6,092 nt of DNA. Source: Chitinophagales bacterium. GTDB taxonomy: Bacteria; Bacteroidota; Bacteroidia; Chitinophagales; Chitinophagaceae. Position numbers and translations under genes: made by a program. Within the stretch, counting starts at the first letter, position 1. Each line of letters starts with the position of its first letter. The stretch spans positions 1 to 6,092 of the forward strand of contig JAATGW010000366.1 of the NCBI GenBank assembly GCA_015654495.1. The letters are read 5' to 3'. Below the pieces are notes generated by a model. That model ran no database searches. It saw only the letters and a list, made by a program, of their open reading frames with translations, and had not been told where the DNA came from. This document shows positions 1-5,238 of this stretch, in pieces.

Positions 1-70
1 CAATCTCTCTCAGTTTGGAAGAGAAATAATATTCACGGATGCCTTGGAGGCTTTTTGAAGTGCTGATGAT
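1..70 (-). CDS. N-terminal fragment of a PLP-dependent aminotransferase (class I/II), partial
   Basis: Just after the pheA stop, a different leftward frame reads SLQGIREYYFSSKLREI and stays open to the window edge. The EYYFSxKLxEI stretch is what I recall from the N-termini of class I aminotransferases that follow pheA in many Bacteroidota and precede tyrA and a DAHP synthase/chorismate mutase gene. Such an enzyme would transaminate phenylpyruvate or 4-hydroxyphenylpyruvate, or prephenate. Only about 23 codons are visible, so the identification rests on that short motif and the gene order. No ATG, GTG or TTG lies in this frame between its last upstream stop (inside the pheA 3' end) and the motif. 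The best-placed start candidates are the two adjacent ATC codons at 70-68 and 67-65, or an ATA overlapping the pheA stop at 79-77. An unusual start or a sequence error is possible. The left end is cut by the window. Confidence 0.55.
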   Translation of the reverse strand, partial: MISTSKSLQGIREYYFSSKLREI

Positions 71-75
71 GTGGC

Positions 76-1005
76 TTATTTTAATTTCCCTCGTTTGTAT
101 ACACCAAGCACACGAAGATCGCCGGGGAGCTGTTTGAGTTTGGCAAGTACCGATTCAAACTGTGCTGTTGCATCAAATTCCATATCAGCATGAAAGCTGT
201 ATTTGAAATCGCTGCCGGGTATCGGAAAACTTTGAAGTTTACTGAGGTTGATGCCTTCATCTGCTATTGCAGTCAGCACCCTGGCCAGGCTGCCACGCGA
301 GTGATCGGTATGAAAATTCAGAGAAGCTTTATCGCTGTTATTATCATATGCACCTTTACTGCTGTTACTCAAAACGAGAAAGCGGGTATAGTTGTTCTTC
401 ATTGTATGGATATTGGGAGCTATTACCTTGAGCTGGAATAATTCGGCGGCCAGTTTACTTGCGATTGCCGCAATATGCTTGCTCCGGTGCTGATGAACAT
501 GTTTTGCACTCAGCGCTGTATCTTCTGTTTCAATCAGCTTCCAATTGTATTTTTCCAGGTATTCCAGACATTGCAGAATCGCCATCGGATGAGAATGCAC
601 TTCGCGGATATCTTCCAGCTTCACATCCGGATTCACAAGCAGGTTCTGCCCGATCTGCAGGTATACTTCACCGGTAATATGCAGGTCTGATTTCTGCAAA
701 AGGTGATAGTTGGGAAGAATACTTCCTGCAATCGAATTTTCAATCGCCATGATTCCGCCGGTATTTTCACCGCCGGTGGATGCGATCTTTACCACATCAC
801 GGAAAGTAGCGCAGGGCACAACTTCCACAGACTTTCCGAAAAACTGCCAGGCGGCTACCTTGTGAAAACTGCCCTCGTAGCCCTGAATGGCAATCCTGGA
901 AGGGCTTTTAGCCATTCCGGAACTCTCTGCTGAACTTCGTTTTTCCGAAACTGTTTTTATCTTCTGCATTTCTTCCTGGTATAAAATATCCCTTTGGTCA
1001 ATCAT
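76..1005 (-). CDS. pheA: Prephenate dehydratase with C-terminal ACT domain
   Basis: This enzyme converts prephenate to phenylpyruvate in the cytoplasm, the committed step to phenylalanine. Family motifs are visible in order: IAIQGYEGSFH (38-48), AIENSIAGSI (87-96), VHSHPMAILQC (136-146), DTALSA (162-167), and AAIASKLAAELF (179-190) leading to the TRF triad at 207-209, which carries the catalytic threonine of the family. Residues about 228-302 form an ACT domain with RGSLARVL and GINLSKLQSFPI; this domain normally binds phenylalanine for feedback inhibition. The ESRP motif of the E. coli enzyme reads QSFP here. There is no chorismate mutase domain, so the protein is monofunctional. The start is uncertain. 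The ATG at 1005 lies two bases after a terminator T-tract, the ATG at 969 (Met13) has AGGAAGAA just before it, and the ATG at 915 (Met31, MAKSPSRIAIQG) gives the usual family length. Expression is probably controlled by the attenuator upstream. Confidence 0.95.
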   Translation of the reverse strand: MIDQRDILYQEEMQKIKTVSEKRSSAESSGMAKSPSRIAIQGYEGSFHKVAAWQFFGKSVEVVPCATFRDVVKIASTGGENTGGIMAIENSIAGSILPNYHLLQKSDLHITGEVYLQIGQNLLVNPDVKLEDIREVHSHPMAILQCLEYLEKYNWKLIETEDTALSAKHVHQHRSKHIAAIASKLAAELFQLKVIAPNIHTMKNNYTRFLVLSNSSKGAYDNNSDKASLNFHTDHSRGSLARVLTAIADEGINLSKLQSFPIPGSDFKYSFHADMEFDATAQFESVLAKLKQLPGDLRVLGVYKRGKLK

Positions 1006-1007
1006 AT

Positions 1008-1037
1008 AAAAAAAAATCCCGGCTTCTGGCCGGGATT
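1008..1037 (-). terminator. Intrinsic terminator in the pheA leader
   Basis: Read leftward, a perfect 9-bp GC-rich stem (1037-1029 pairing with 1023-1015) has a 5-nt loop and runs straight into nine T residues (1016-1008, two of them in the stem). The nearest pheA ATG is at 1005, so this hairpin decides whether transcription enters pheA. It could also end the helicase transcript. Its 5' arm can instead pair with a segment inside the leader peptide frame, which makes it the terminator half of an attenuator. Confidence 0.88.
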
Positions 1038-1093
1038 ACTATGTTGTGATTTCTCTTTCGATTTTAGTCAACAAGTTATTCCCGGCTTGCCGG
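1029..1093 (-). promoter_or_regulatory. Mutually exclusive leader RNA hairpins (antiterminator region of pheA attenuator)
   Basis: Three short segments compete. Segment 1 (CCGGC, 1093-1089) pairs with segment 2 (GCCGG, 1086-1082) as a tight hairpin. Segment 2 in full (GCCGGGA, 1086-1080) is identical to the 3' arm of the terminator, so it can pair with the terminator 5' arm TCCCGGC (1035-1029) as a 7-bp antiterminator. An additional 8-bp stem, CAACAAGT (1134-1127) with ACTTGTTG (1076-1069), closes around segments 1 and 2 in untranslated RNA. Segments 1 and 2 lie just after the Phe/Tyr codons of the leader frame. A ribosome stalled in those codons should mask segment 1 and free segment 2. A ribosome that reaches the stop codon should mask segment 2 and let the terminator form. 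The pairings are seen in the sequence; their function is inferred. Confidence 0.78.
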
Positions 1094-1142
1094 TAAAATA
1101 AAAGTAAAAATAAAACCCACTGAACGACTTGTTGTATAACAT
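1068..1142 (-). CDS. Phe/Tyr-rich leader peptide of the pheA operon (24 aa)
   Basis: The frame starts with ATG at 1142-1140 and ends with TGA at 1070-1068. Residues 6-18 read SFSGFYFYFYFTG. Phenylalanine occurs at positions 7, 10, 12, 14 and 16 and tyrosine at 3, 11, 13 and 15, so nine of 24 residues are aromatic. It lies 38 bases after the helicase stop and is followed by competing hairpins, a terminator and pheA. E. coli pheL (a short Phe-rich leader before pheA) is the known precedent for this layout. The peptide itself probably has no function; its translation would sense charged tRNA-Phe and tRNA-Tyr. The Tyr codons fit an operon that also serves tyrosine synthesis, which the downstream aminotransferase frame suggests. 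There is no clear ribosome binding site, as usual in Bacteroidota. Confidence 0.8.
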   Translation of the reverse strand: MLYNKSFSGFYFYFYFTGKPGITC

Positions 1143-1149
1143 AACAGAG

Positions 1150-1176
1150 CAAATATAAGATTCCAATCCGAACAAA
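1150..1176 (-). promoter_or_regulatory. Candidate Bacteroidota-type promoter for the pheA leader
   Basis: Leftward, TATATTTG (1157-1150) matches the TAnnTTTG -7 element of the Bacteroidota housekeeping sigma factor exactly. A TTTG (1176-1173) lies 15 bases upstream, which is shorter than the usual spacing, so the -33 element is doubtful. The predicted transcript would begin only a few bases before, or at, the leader-peptide ATG at 1142. Read-through from the helicase gene is an alternative source of the leader RNA. Confidence 0.4.
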
Positions 1177-1180
1177 AAAA

Positions 1181-2848
1181 TTATTGCCTTGATTTTTTCG
1201 GACCTCCCGAATCAGCGTCATTCATGCGAATCATACGGCCCTTGAATTTTTTACCATCCAGCGACTTGATCATTTTATTGGCGGCAGATGATTCAATCTC
1301 AATCCAACTGTTCATTTCCTTCATATCAATTTTCCCCAACACTTCTTTTTTCAGGTCACTCATATCCAGGATAAACTGCAGAAAACTCGCTTTGTAGAAA
1401 CCATCTTTTGTTCCAAGATTGACAAAGAGTCTTTTGTGTACGCCATTGCCATTTCTGGATTCGCGGGTGAAAGTTCTGGCACGGCCCTCTTTCTGAACCA
1501 CTACTCTTTCCGACCTTCTTTCTTCACGAACATTCAGATCAGCCGCATTTTCATAATACTGAAGGAAGCGGGTGAATTCAAGTGCCGCAACGCGCTGCAG
1601 AATTTCTTCTTTGGCAACGTCTGCAAATTTTTCCTTTAGCAAAGGGAGGTAGGCTTCATATTCACCATGGCTGATATCGGCCAGTAATAATTTATCGATA
1701 AAATAAAAGAACTGCTTGCGGCAAACATCTTTTCCGGTGGGAATATCCATTTTATGAAAACGGTTATTCACCATCCTTTCAATCTGTTTCAAGCGGTAGG
1801 TCTCGCGTGGAGAGACAAGTGAAATACATACACCACTTCTTCCGGCACGACCGGTACGTCCGCTTCTGTGTGTGTACACTTCGAGATCATCCGGCATTTC
1901 ATAATTGATCACATGTGTGATACCCGTTACATCGATACCGCGGGCAGCTACATCTGTGGCGATAATCATCTGCAGACTTTTTTCGCGGAATCTCGCCATT
2001 ACCTTATCACGTTGTTGCTGGGTGAGGTCGCCGTGCAGGGCTTCAATTTCATATCCTTCACGGATAAGCGATTCGGTTATCGATTGTGCATCCGCCTTGG
2101 TACGGGTAAAAATAATACCGTAGATACCAGGGTTGAAATCAATAATTCTTTTAAGGGTCTCGTAGCGGTTATTGTTATTCGTTATATAATACTGGTGATC
2201 GATATTGACATTGGTGGCATTCATTTTACCAATGGTAATTTCATGCGGATCGGTCATGAACCGCTTGCTCACCTGCCTCACTTCTACCGGCATGGTGGCG
2301 CTGAATAACCAGGCGCTATGTCTGTCAGGTGTATTTTTCAGAATGAATTCAATATCATCCCTGAAACCCATGTTCAGCATTTCGTCAGCCTCATCCAGTA
2401 CAACGTAGTGGATATTTTCGAGCTGTACGGCTTTCCTTTCAATCAGATCAATTAAACGACCTGGTGTTGCCACAACTATCTGCGGGCCTTTACGGAGATC
2501 CCTTATCTGTTCGCTGATAGAAGCTCCGCCATATACAGCCGTTACCTGTAATCCGGGATAGTGTTTTTTAAATGCTGTCAGGTCTTTTGCAATCTGCACA
2601 CAAAGTTCACGCGTAGGGCAAAGGATCAGCCCCTGCGGAAATTTTTCCTGCTTATTTACTAACTGCAATAGTGGTAAACCGAATGCTGCAGTTTTTCCTG
2701 TTCCTGTTTGCGCGAGACCTACAAAGTCCTTGGTACCACTCAATAATACCGGAATGGCCTGTAACTGGATTGGTGTAGGCTCAGTAAATCCAAGTGCTTG
2801 TATCGACTTCAGTAACCCCTCCTCTATTCCTAATGCTTCAAAACTCAT
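1181..2848 (-). CDS. DEAD-box ATP-dependent RNA helicase with C-terminal DbpA-type RNA-binding domain
   Basis: This is a 555-residue cytoplasmic helicase that unwinds or remodels RNA using ATP, probably in ribosome assembly or RNA turnover. All family motifs are intact: the Q motif around FTEPTPIQ (21-28), motif I AQTGTGKT (46-53), PTREL (78-82), GG (107-108), TPGR (128-131), DEAD (152-155), SAT (183-185), IIFTRT (245-250), ATDVAARGID (297-306) and HRSGRTGRAG (327-336). A linker rich in charged residues (about 437-470) leads to an RRM-like DbpA domain (about 472-546, from KRLFVNLGTKDGF to FKGRMIRMNDAD). The layout resembles DeaD/CsdA and DbpA proteins. The long RGG tail of many relatives is missing; the protein ends soon after the domain in GGPKKSRQ. 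The first ATG fits the family start (MSFEALGIEE). Downstream lies the pheA leader, with no separate terminator before it. Confidence 0.96.
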   Translation of the reverse strand: MSFEALGIEEGLLKSIQALGFTEPTPIQLQAIPVLLSGTKDFVGLAQTGTGKTAAFGLPLLQLVNKQEKFPQGLILCPTRELCVQIAKDLTAFKKHYPGLQVTAVYGGASISEQIRDLRKGPQIVVATPGRLIDLIERKAVQLENIHYVVLDEADEMLNMGFRDDIEFILKNTPDRHSAWLFSATMPVEVRQVSKRFMTDPHEITIGKMNATNVNIDHQYYITNNNNRYETLKRIIDFNPGIYGIIFTRTKADAQSITESLIREGYEIEALHGDLTQQQRDKVMARFREKSLQMIIATDVAARGIDVTGITHVINYEMPDDLEVYTHRSGRTGRAGRSGVCISLVSPRETYRLKQIERMVNNRFHKMDIPTGKDVCRKQFFYFIDKLLLADISHGEYEAYLPLLKEKFADVAKEEILQRVAALEFTRFLQYYENAADLNVREERRSERVVVQKEGRARTFTRESRNGNGVHKRLFVNLGTKDGFYKASFLQFILDMSDLKKEVLGKIDMKEMNSWIEIESSAANKMIKSLDGKKFKGRMIRMNDADSGGPKKSRQ

Positions 2849-2863
2849 CTTTTAAAATTTGTG

Positions 2864-2871
2864 CAAAACTA
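2864..2871 (-). promoter_or_regulatory. Possible -7 element of the helicase promoter
   Basis: TAGTTTTG, read leftward, matches TAnnTTTG exactly and lies 15 bases before the helicase ATG, which implies a very short leader. No TTG or TTTG sits at the usual -33 distance. That position falls in the GGCAGCA repeat array, which reads CTG there. Weak assignment. Confidence 0.3.
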
Positions 2872-2881
2872 CGTTTATTTA

Positions 2882-2909
2882 GGCAATAGGCAGCAGGCAG
2901 CGGGCAGCA
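2882..2909. repeat. 7-bp tandem array, GGCAGCA type
   Basis: Four consecutive heptads read GGCAATA, GGCAGCA, GGCAGCG and GGCAGCA. This is the first of five short heptanucleotide arrays that fill the space upstream of the helicase gene. It abuts the possible helicase promoter. Confidence 0.8.
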
Positions 2910-2937
2910 GAAATATTCAAAGACCAAAATTGGCGCT

Positions 2938-2965
2938 GAATACCGGATGCTGGGTACTGGATGCT
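2938..2965. repeat. 7-bp tandem array, GGATGCT/GGGTACT type
   Basis: Heptads read GAATACC, GGATGCT, GGGTACT and GGATGCT, so two variants alternate. The period is again seven bases, although the consensus differs from the array before it. The 28 bases between the two arrays show no clear unit. Confidence 0.65.
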
Positions 2966-2985
2966 GGTGAACAGCCCCGGGGAAA

Positions 2986-3006
2986 GTTTAACGTTCAACG
3001 TTAAAC
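2986..3006. repeat. 7-bp tandem array, GTTNAAC type, near-perfect palindrome
   Basis: Three heptads read GTTTAAC, GTTCAAC and GTTAAAC. The 21 bases form an inverted repeat with perfect 10-base arms around one central base (2996). The family returns at 5239-5273, with a 16-base exact match on the opposite strand (GTTCAACGTTAAACGT). Confidence 0.85.
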
Positions 3007-3016
3007 GTCGCTCCTG

Positions 3017-3065
3017 CTATGAACTATGAACTATGAACTATGAACTGTGAACTGTGAACTAAGAA
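3017..3065. repeat. 7-bp tandem array, CTATGAA type
   Basis: Seven heptads: four identical CTATGAA units, two CTGTGAA and one CTAAGAA. Runs of identical variants side by side suggest unit duplication by slippage. The same family occurs inverted at 5208-5235. Confidence 0.92.
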
Positions 3066-3100
3066 CTACCTCGTCCTTCGACCTTCGTACTTCGAACTTC
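3066..3100. repeat. 7-bp tandem array, GTACTTC type
   Basis: Five heptads follow the CTATGAA array without a gap: CTACCTC, GTCCTTC, GACCTTC, GTACTTC and GAACTTC. The same family is found inverted at 5173-5207. The array stops exactly where the T-tract of the neighbouring gene's terminator begins. Confidence 0.85.
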
Positions 3101-3136
3101 AATAAAGAAAGCCCTTCCGTAGAAACGGAACGGCCT
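3101..3136 (-). terminator. Intrinsic terminator of the small lipoprotein gene
   Basis: Read leftward, GCCGTTCCGT (3134-3125) pairs with ACGGAAGGGC (3120-3111) around a TTCT loop, with one G-G mismatch, and is followed by TTTCTTTATT (3110-3101). It lies about 30 bases after the lipoprotein stop codon. The other strand has no T-tract, so it acts in one direction only. Confidence 0.75.
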
Positions 3137-3164
3137 CAACGATTGCTTGCCATATGAAAAAAGC

Positions 3165-3359
3165 TTAGTTCTTTTTCGTAGTATCAGCTTTAGCTGTAGT
3201 ATCAACTTTAGCAGTTGTGTCTACAGTTACAGGAGCGATAGGAGTATCAACTGTAACAGCAGCTGGAGTATCGGTTTTTGCTTCTGTAGATTCGCTTGAA
3301 CCACATGCTACTGCGAATACGCTAAGAGCCATAATCATGATTACAAATAACTTTTTCAT
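3165..3359 (-). CDS. Small lipoprotein with Thr/Asp-rich low-complexity tail
   Basis: The product has 64 residues. MKKLFVIMIMALSVFAVAC is a type II signal peptide: two lysines, a hydrophobic core and a lipobox-like AVAC with the lipidated cysteine at position 19. The predicted mature part is only 46 residues and is built from loose repeats of VDTP and VDTTAK/ADTTKK units, rich in Thr, Asp, Ala, Val and Lys, without any recognisable domain. It probably sits as an anchored, disordered peptide at the inner or outer membrane. I do not recognise a function. It is transcribed alone, away from the sigma factor gene, from a shared 147-base intergenic region, and has its own terminator. Being beside an envelope-type sigma/protease pair raises the possibility of a shared response, which is inference only. 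The ATG at 3359 is the obvious start because it begins the signal peptide. Confidence 0.82.
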   Translation of the reverse strand: MKKLFVIMIMALSVFAVACGSSESTEAKTDTPAAVTVDTPIAPVTVDTTAKVDTTAKADTTKKN

Positions 3360-3383
3360 TCGAATGATTTTTACGTTTAAATA

Positions 3384-3500
3384 TTGACTTATTACCCATT
3401 AATACTGGACCTTACAAAAGGTAACCCGCAGGTAACCCGGTTTTTTACAATTATTTTTTTGTTGCTTTGGGTTACAAAATCTCAAAAAACGTATTAATAC
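3384..3500. promoter_or_regulatory. Divergent control region with repeated GTAACCC words
   Basis: Between the lipoprotein and sigma factor genes, GGTAACCCG occurs twice as direct repeats 11 bases apart (starting 3420 and 3431). A GGGTTAC copy in the opposite orientation lies at 3469-3475. The word ATTAATAC also occurs twice (3398-3405 and 3493-3500), the second time inside the palindrome GTATTAATAC (3491-3500) just before the sigma factor start. These are candidate binding sites for a regulator or for the sigma factor itself. No convincing TTG/TAnnTTTG pair was found in either direction, so no promoter is assigned. Confidence 0.4.
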
Positions 3501-3506
3501 AGGCCG

Positions 3507-4073
3507 GTGACTACCTCAGCTAAGGAGCAGGAATTACTTAAGGGATTGGCAAACAATGATAAAAAGGCGATTGAGGCCATTTACGCTGATAATTACGGCC
3601 TTATACAGCATTTTGTTATTAATAACAACGGCAGTGAGGACGATGCACGGGATATATTTCAGGAGTCGCTGATCGTTTTATACGAGAATGCCCGGTCTCC
3701 TGAATTCAGCCTTAACTGTCAGATCCGGACATATCTGTACTCGGTTTCGAGGCGGTTATGGCTGAAAAAACTGCAGTACGGACGTCGTTTTGAAGCGCAG
3801 GTGGAAAGTCTGGAAGATACTGTACCCGTAGAAGAAGACCTTGAAACCCATGAAAAAATGAGTCGCCAGTATGGAATCATGCGTGGTGCCATGGGAAAAA
3901 TCGGAGAACCCTGTAAAAGCCTGCTGGAAGCATTCTATGTACACCATAAAAACATGCATGAAATCGCATCTTTTTTTGGATACACGAATGCGGACAATGC
4001 CAAGAATCAGAAATACAAATGCCTGATGCGGCTGAAGAAACTATTCTTTGCTCAATATAAAAACGGAAATTGA
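3507..4073 (+). CDS. ECF-type RNA polymerase sigma factor (sigma-70 family)
   Basis: This 188-residue protein has the two-domain layout of ECF sigma factors. Region 2 spans about 20-92, with DDARDIFQESLIVLYENA (45-62) as the core-binding part and TYLYSVSRRLWLKKLQ (75-90) as the -10 recognition helix. After an acidic linker (about 100-115), region 4 spans about 128-182, with the helix-turn-helix MHEIASFFGYTNADNAKNQKYKC. It would direct RNA polymerase to a small set of promoters. The frame starts with GTG at 3507; the N-terminal VTTSAKEQELLKGLANNDKKAIEAIY fits the usual family start, and the next in-frame ATG is far inside the gene. The stop TGA shares its last A with the ATG of the next gene (TGATG), so the two are probably translated together. 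The partner gene encodes a membrane protein that may hold this sigma factor inactive. Confidence 0.9.
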   Translation: MTTSAKEQELLKGLANNDKKAIEAIYADNYGLIQHFVINNNGSEDDARDIFQESLIVLYENARSPEFSLNCQIRTYLYSVSRRLWLKKLQYGRRFEAQVESLEDTVPVEEDLETHEKMSRQYGIMRGAMGKIGEPCKSLLEAFYVHHKNMHEIASFFGYTNADNAKNQKYKCLMRLKKLFFAQYKNGN

Positions 4074-5179
4074 TGGATCAGCTATTATTATTGGAATCTG
4101 TTGAGCGTTATCTCCGCAATGAAATGAATGCTGAAGAAAGAAAGCATTTTGAAGATTTGCGTAAAAATAATCCCGAGCTCGACCAGCTCGTTGTGGAGCA
4201 TCATTTCTTTCTTGAAGAAATGGATCGCTATGGAGAAATCAAACGCTTCAAGGCAAATCTCTATGACACACATCATACACTTCAGGAAAACGGGGAAATA
4301 AAAGACCTTACCCTTAACGTTCCGGGCAAAATTATTACGCTCTGGAAAAAATACCGACGTGTTGTGGCTGTTGCAGCCTCCATTGCAGGTATCACTGCTC
4401 TCGTTATCAGCGGTATTATCACTATGGTGACACCGAAGGCGCCTATCAAGGACATCGAAGAACTTCGCCGTATTGTCAATAACCTGGAAAAGAAAACAAA
4501 TTCCCAGGGTCGTGAGCTGAGTGATGTGAAGAAAAAAATAGAACCCGGCACTCCGATCAGGTATGGCGGCAGCAGCTTTCTGGTTGACGGCAGGGGTTAC
4601 CTGATCACCAGTGCGCATGTAGTTCAGAATGCAGCACAGGTTTTTGTACAGAATGTAAAAGGACAGGATTTCAGGGCTGAGATTGTTTATACTGATGAGC
4701 TGAAAGACCTGGCCGTGCTGAGAATTAAAGATTCCGACTTTAAAGCGGTAGCTAATATTCCATACGGTATCCGCAAATCCAATACAGATATTGCCGAACC
4801 CATATTCACACTTGGTTTTCCAAAAGATGAGATCGTTTACGGTGAGGGTTACCTGAGCGCAAAAACCGGTTTGAAAGGAGATACAATGGCCTGCCAGATT
4901 TCAATCACTGCGAACCCCGGTAACAGCGGCGGTCCTGTACTGAACAGAAATGGTGAAGTGATCGGCATTCTGAATGCAAGGCAGACGACTGCAGAAGGTG
5001 TTGTATTCGCAATTAAATCACAGAATATTCTACGCCTGGTAGATGAACTGAAGAAAAAAGATACTCTTTACAATATCAAACTCAATACATCCTCCTCTAT
5101 CAAAAATATGGAGAGAGTTCAGCAGGTGAAGTCAATTGAAAATTGTATCTATATGGTGAAAGTAGTTGAGAAGAAGTAG
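4073..5179 (+). CDS. Membrane-anchored trypsin-like (HtrA/DegS-type) serine protease, putative sigma regulator
   Basis: The 368-residue protein has four parts. Residues 1-95 are a helical, charged, probably cytoplasmic segment beginning LLLLESVERYLRNEMNAEERKHFEDLRKNNPEL in spirit (ERYLRNEMNAEERKHFE at 11-27), a pattern shared with the N-termini of Bacteroidota anti-sigma factors. Residues about 97-119 form one membrane helix flanked by KKYRR on the inside. Residues about 124-156 form a likely coiled coil. Residues about 160-325 are a trypsin-like domain with a complete apparent triad: His182 in LITSAHVV, Asp212 in DLAVLRI, and Ser285 in NPGNSGGPVL. There is no PDZ domain, unlike DegS or DegP. 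The basic flank suggests N-in topology with the protease in the periplasm. The ATG at 4073 is preferred over a TTG at 4070 because it overlaps the sigma stop as TGATG. The role as anti-sigma factor is inferred from the position and the N-terminal pattern. The last codons and the stop lie in a 7-bp repeat array. Confidence 0.9.
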   Translation: MDQLLLLESVERYLRNEMNAEERKHFEDLRKNNPELDQLVVEHHFFLEEMDRYGEIKRFKANLYDTHHTLQENGEIKDLTLNVPGKIITLWKKYRRVVAVAASIAGITALVISGIITMVTPKAPIKDIEELRRIVNNLEKKTNSQGRELSDVKKKIEPGTPIRYGGSSFLVDGRGYLITSAHVVQNAAQVFVQNVKGQDFRAEIVYTDELKDLAVLRIKDSDFKAVANIPYGIRKSNTDIAEPIFTLGFPKDEIVYGEGYLSAKTGLKGDTMACQISITANPGNSGGPVLNRNGEVIGILNARQTTAEGVVFAIKSQNILRLVDELKKKDTLYNIKLNTSSSIKNMERVQQVKSIENCIYMVKVVEKK

Positions 5180-5207
5180 GAAGTACGAGGTACGAAGTAA
5201 GAAGTAG
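5173..5207. repeat. 7-bp tandem array, GAAGTAC type (inverse of GTACTTC array)
   Basis: Five heptads read GAAGTAG, GAAGTAC, GAGGTAC, GAAGTAA and GAAGTAG. The first contains the stop codon of the protease gene. Looser heptads (GAAAGTA, GTTGAGA) continue the spacing back to about 5158 inside the coding region. Read on the other strand it is the same family as 3066-3100. Confidence 0.88.
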
Positions 5208-5235
5208 TTGATAGTTCATAGTTGATAGTTCATAG
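5208..5235. repeat. 7-bp tandem array, TTSATAG type (inverse of CTATGAA array)
   Basis: Four heptads alternate as TTGATAG, TTCATAG, TTGATAG and TTCATAG, directly continuing the register of the previous array. On the other strand they read CTATGAA and CTATCAA, the family at 3017-3065. Confidence 0.9.
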
Positions 5236-5238
5236 AAG

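Noticed and set aside
76..1005. A bifunctional chorismate mutase/prephenate dehydratase
   Set aside because: The N-terminal extension is only about 35 residues, too short for a chorismate mutase domain; the dehydratase motifs begin at residue 38.
1039..1221. A 60-codon leftward frame with a hydrophobic middle, between the helicase and pheA
   Set aside because: It begins inside the helicase coding end in another frame and covers the leader peptide and attenuator hairpins. The leader frame at 1142-1068 explains the region better and has clear aromatic-codon logic.
1868..2308. A 146-codon rightward frame
   Set aside because: It is antisense to the conserved helicase core, its protein has no recognisable motif, and its composition follows the codons of the real gene.
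2974..2983. CCCCGGGG as a functional site
   Set aside because: An 8-base GC palindrome alone, without a T-tract or repeats, is too little to support a terminator or operator.
2882..3100. A CRISPR array
   Set aside because: Units are 7 bp and directly contiguous, with no 20-50 bp repeats separated by unique spacers, and no cas gene is nearby.
4088..4618. A 176-codon leftward frame
   Set aside because: It is antisense to the N-terminal half of the protease gene, which has convincing domain structure; the Cys/His-rich product resembles no family I know.
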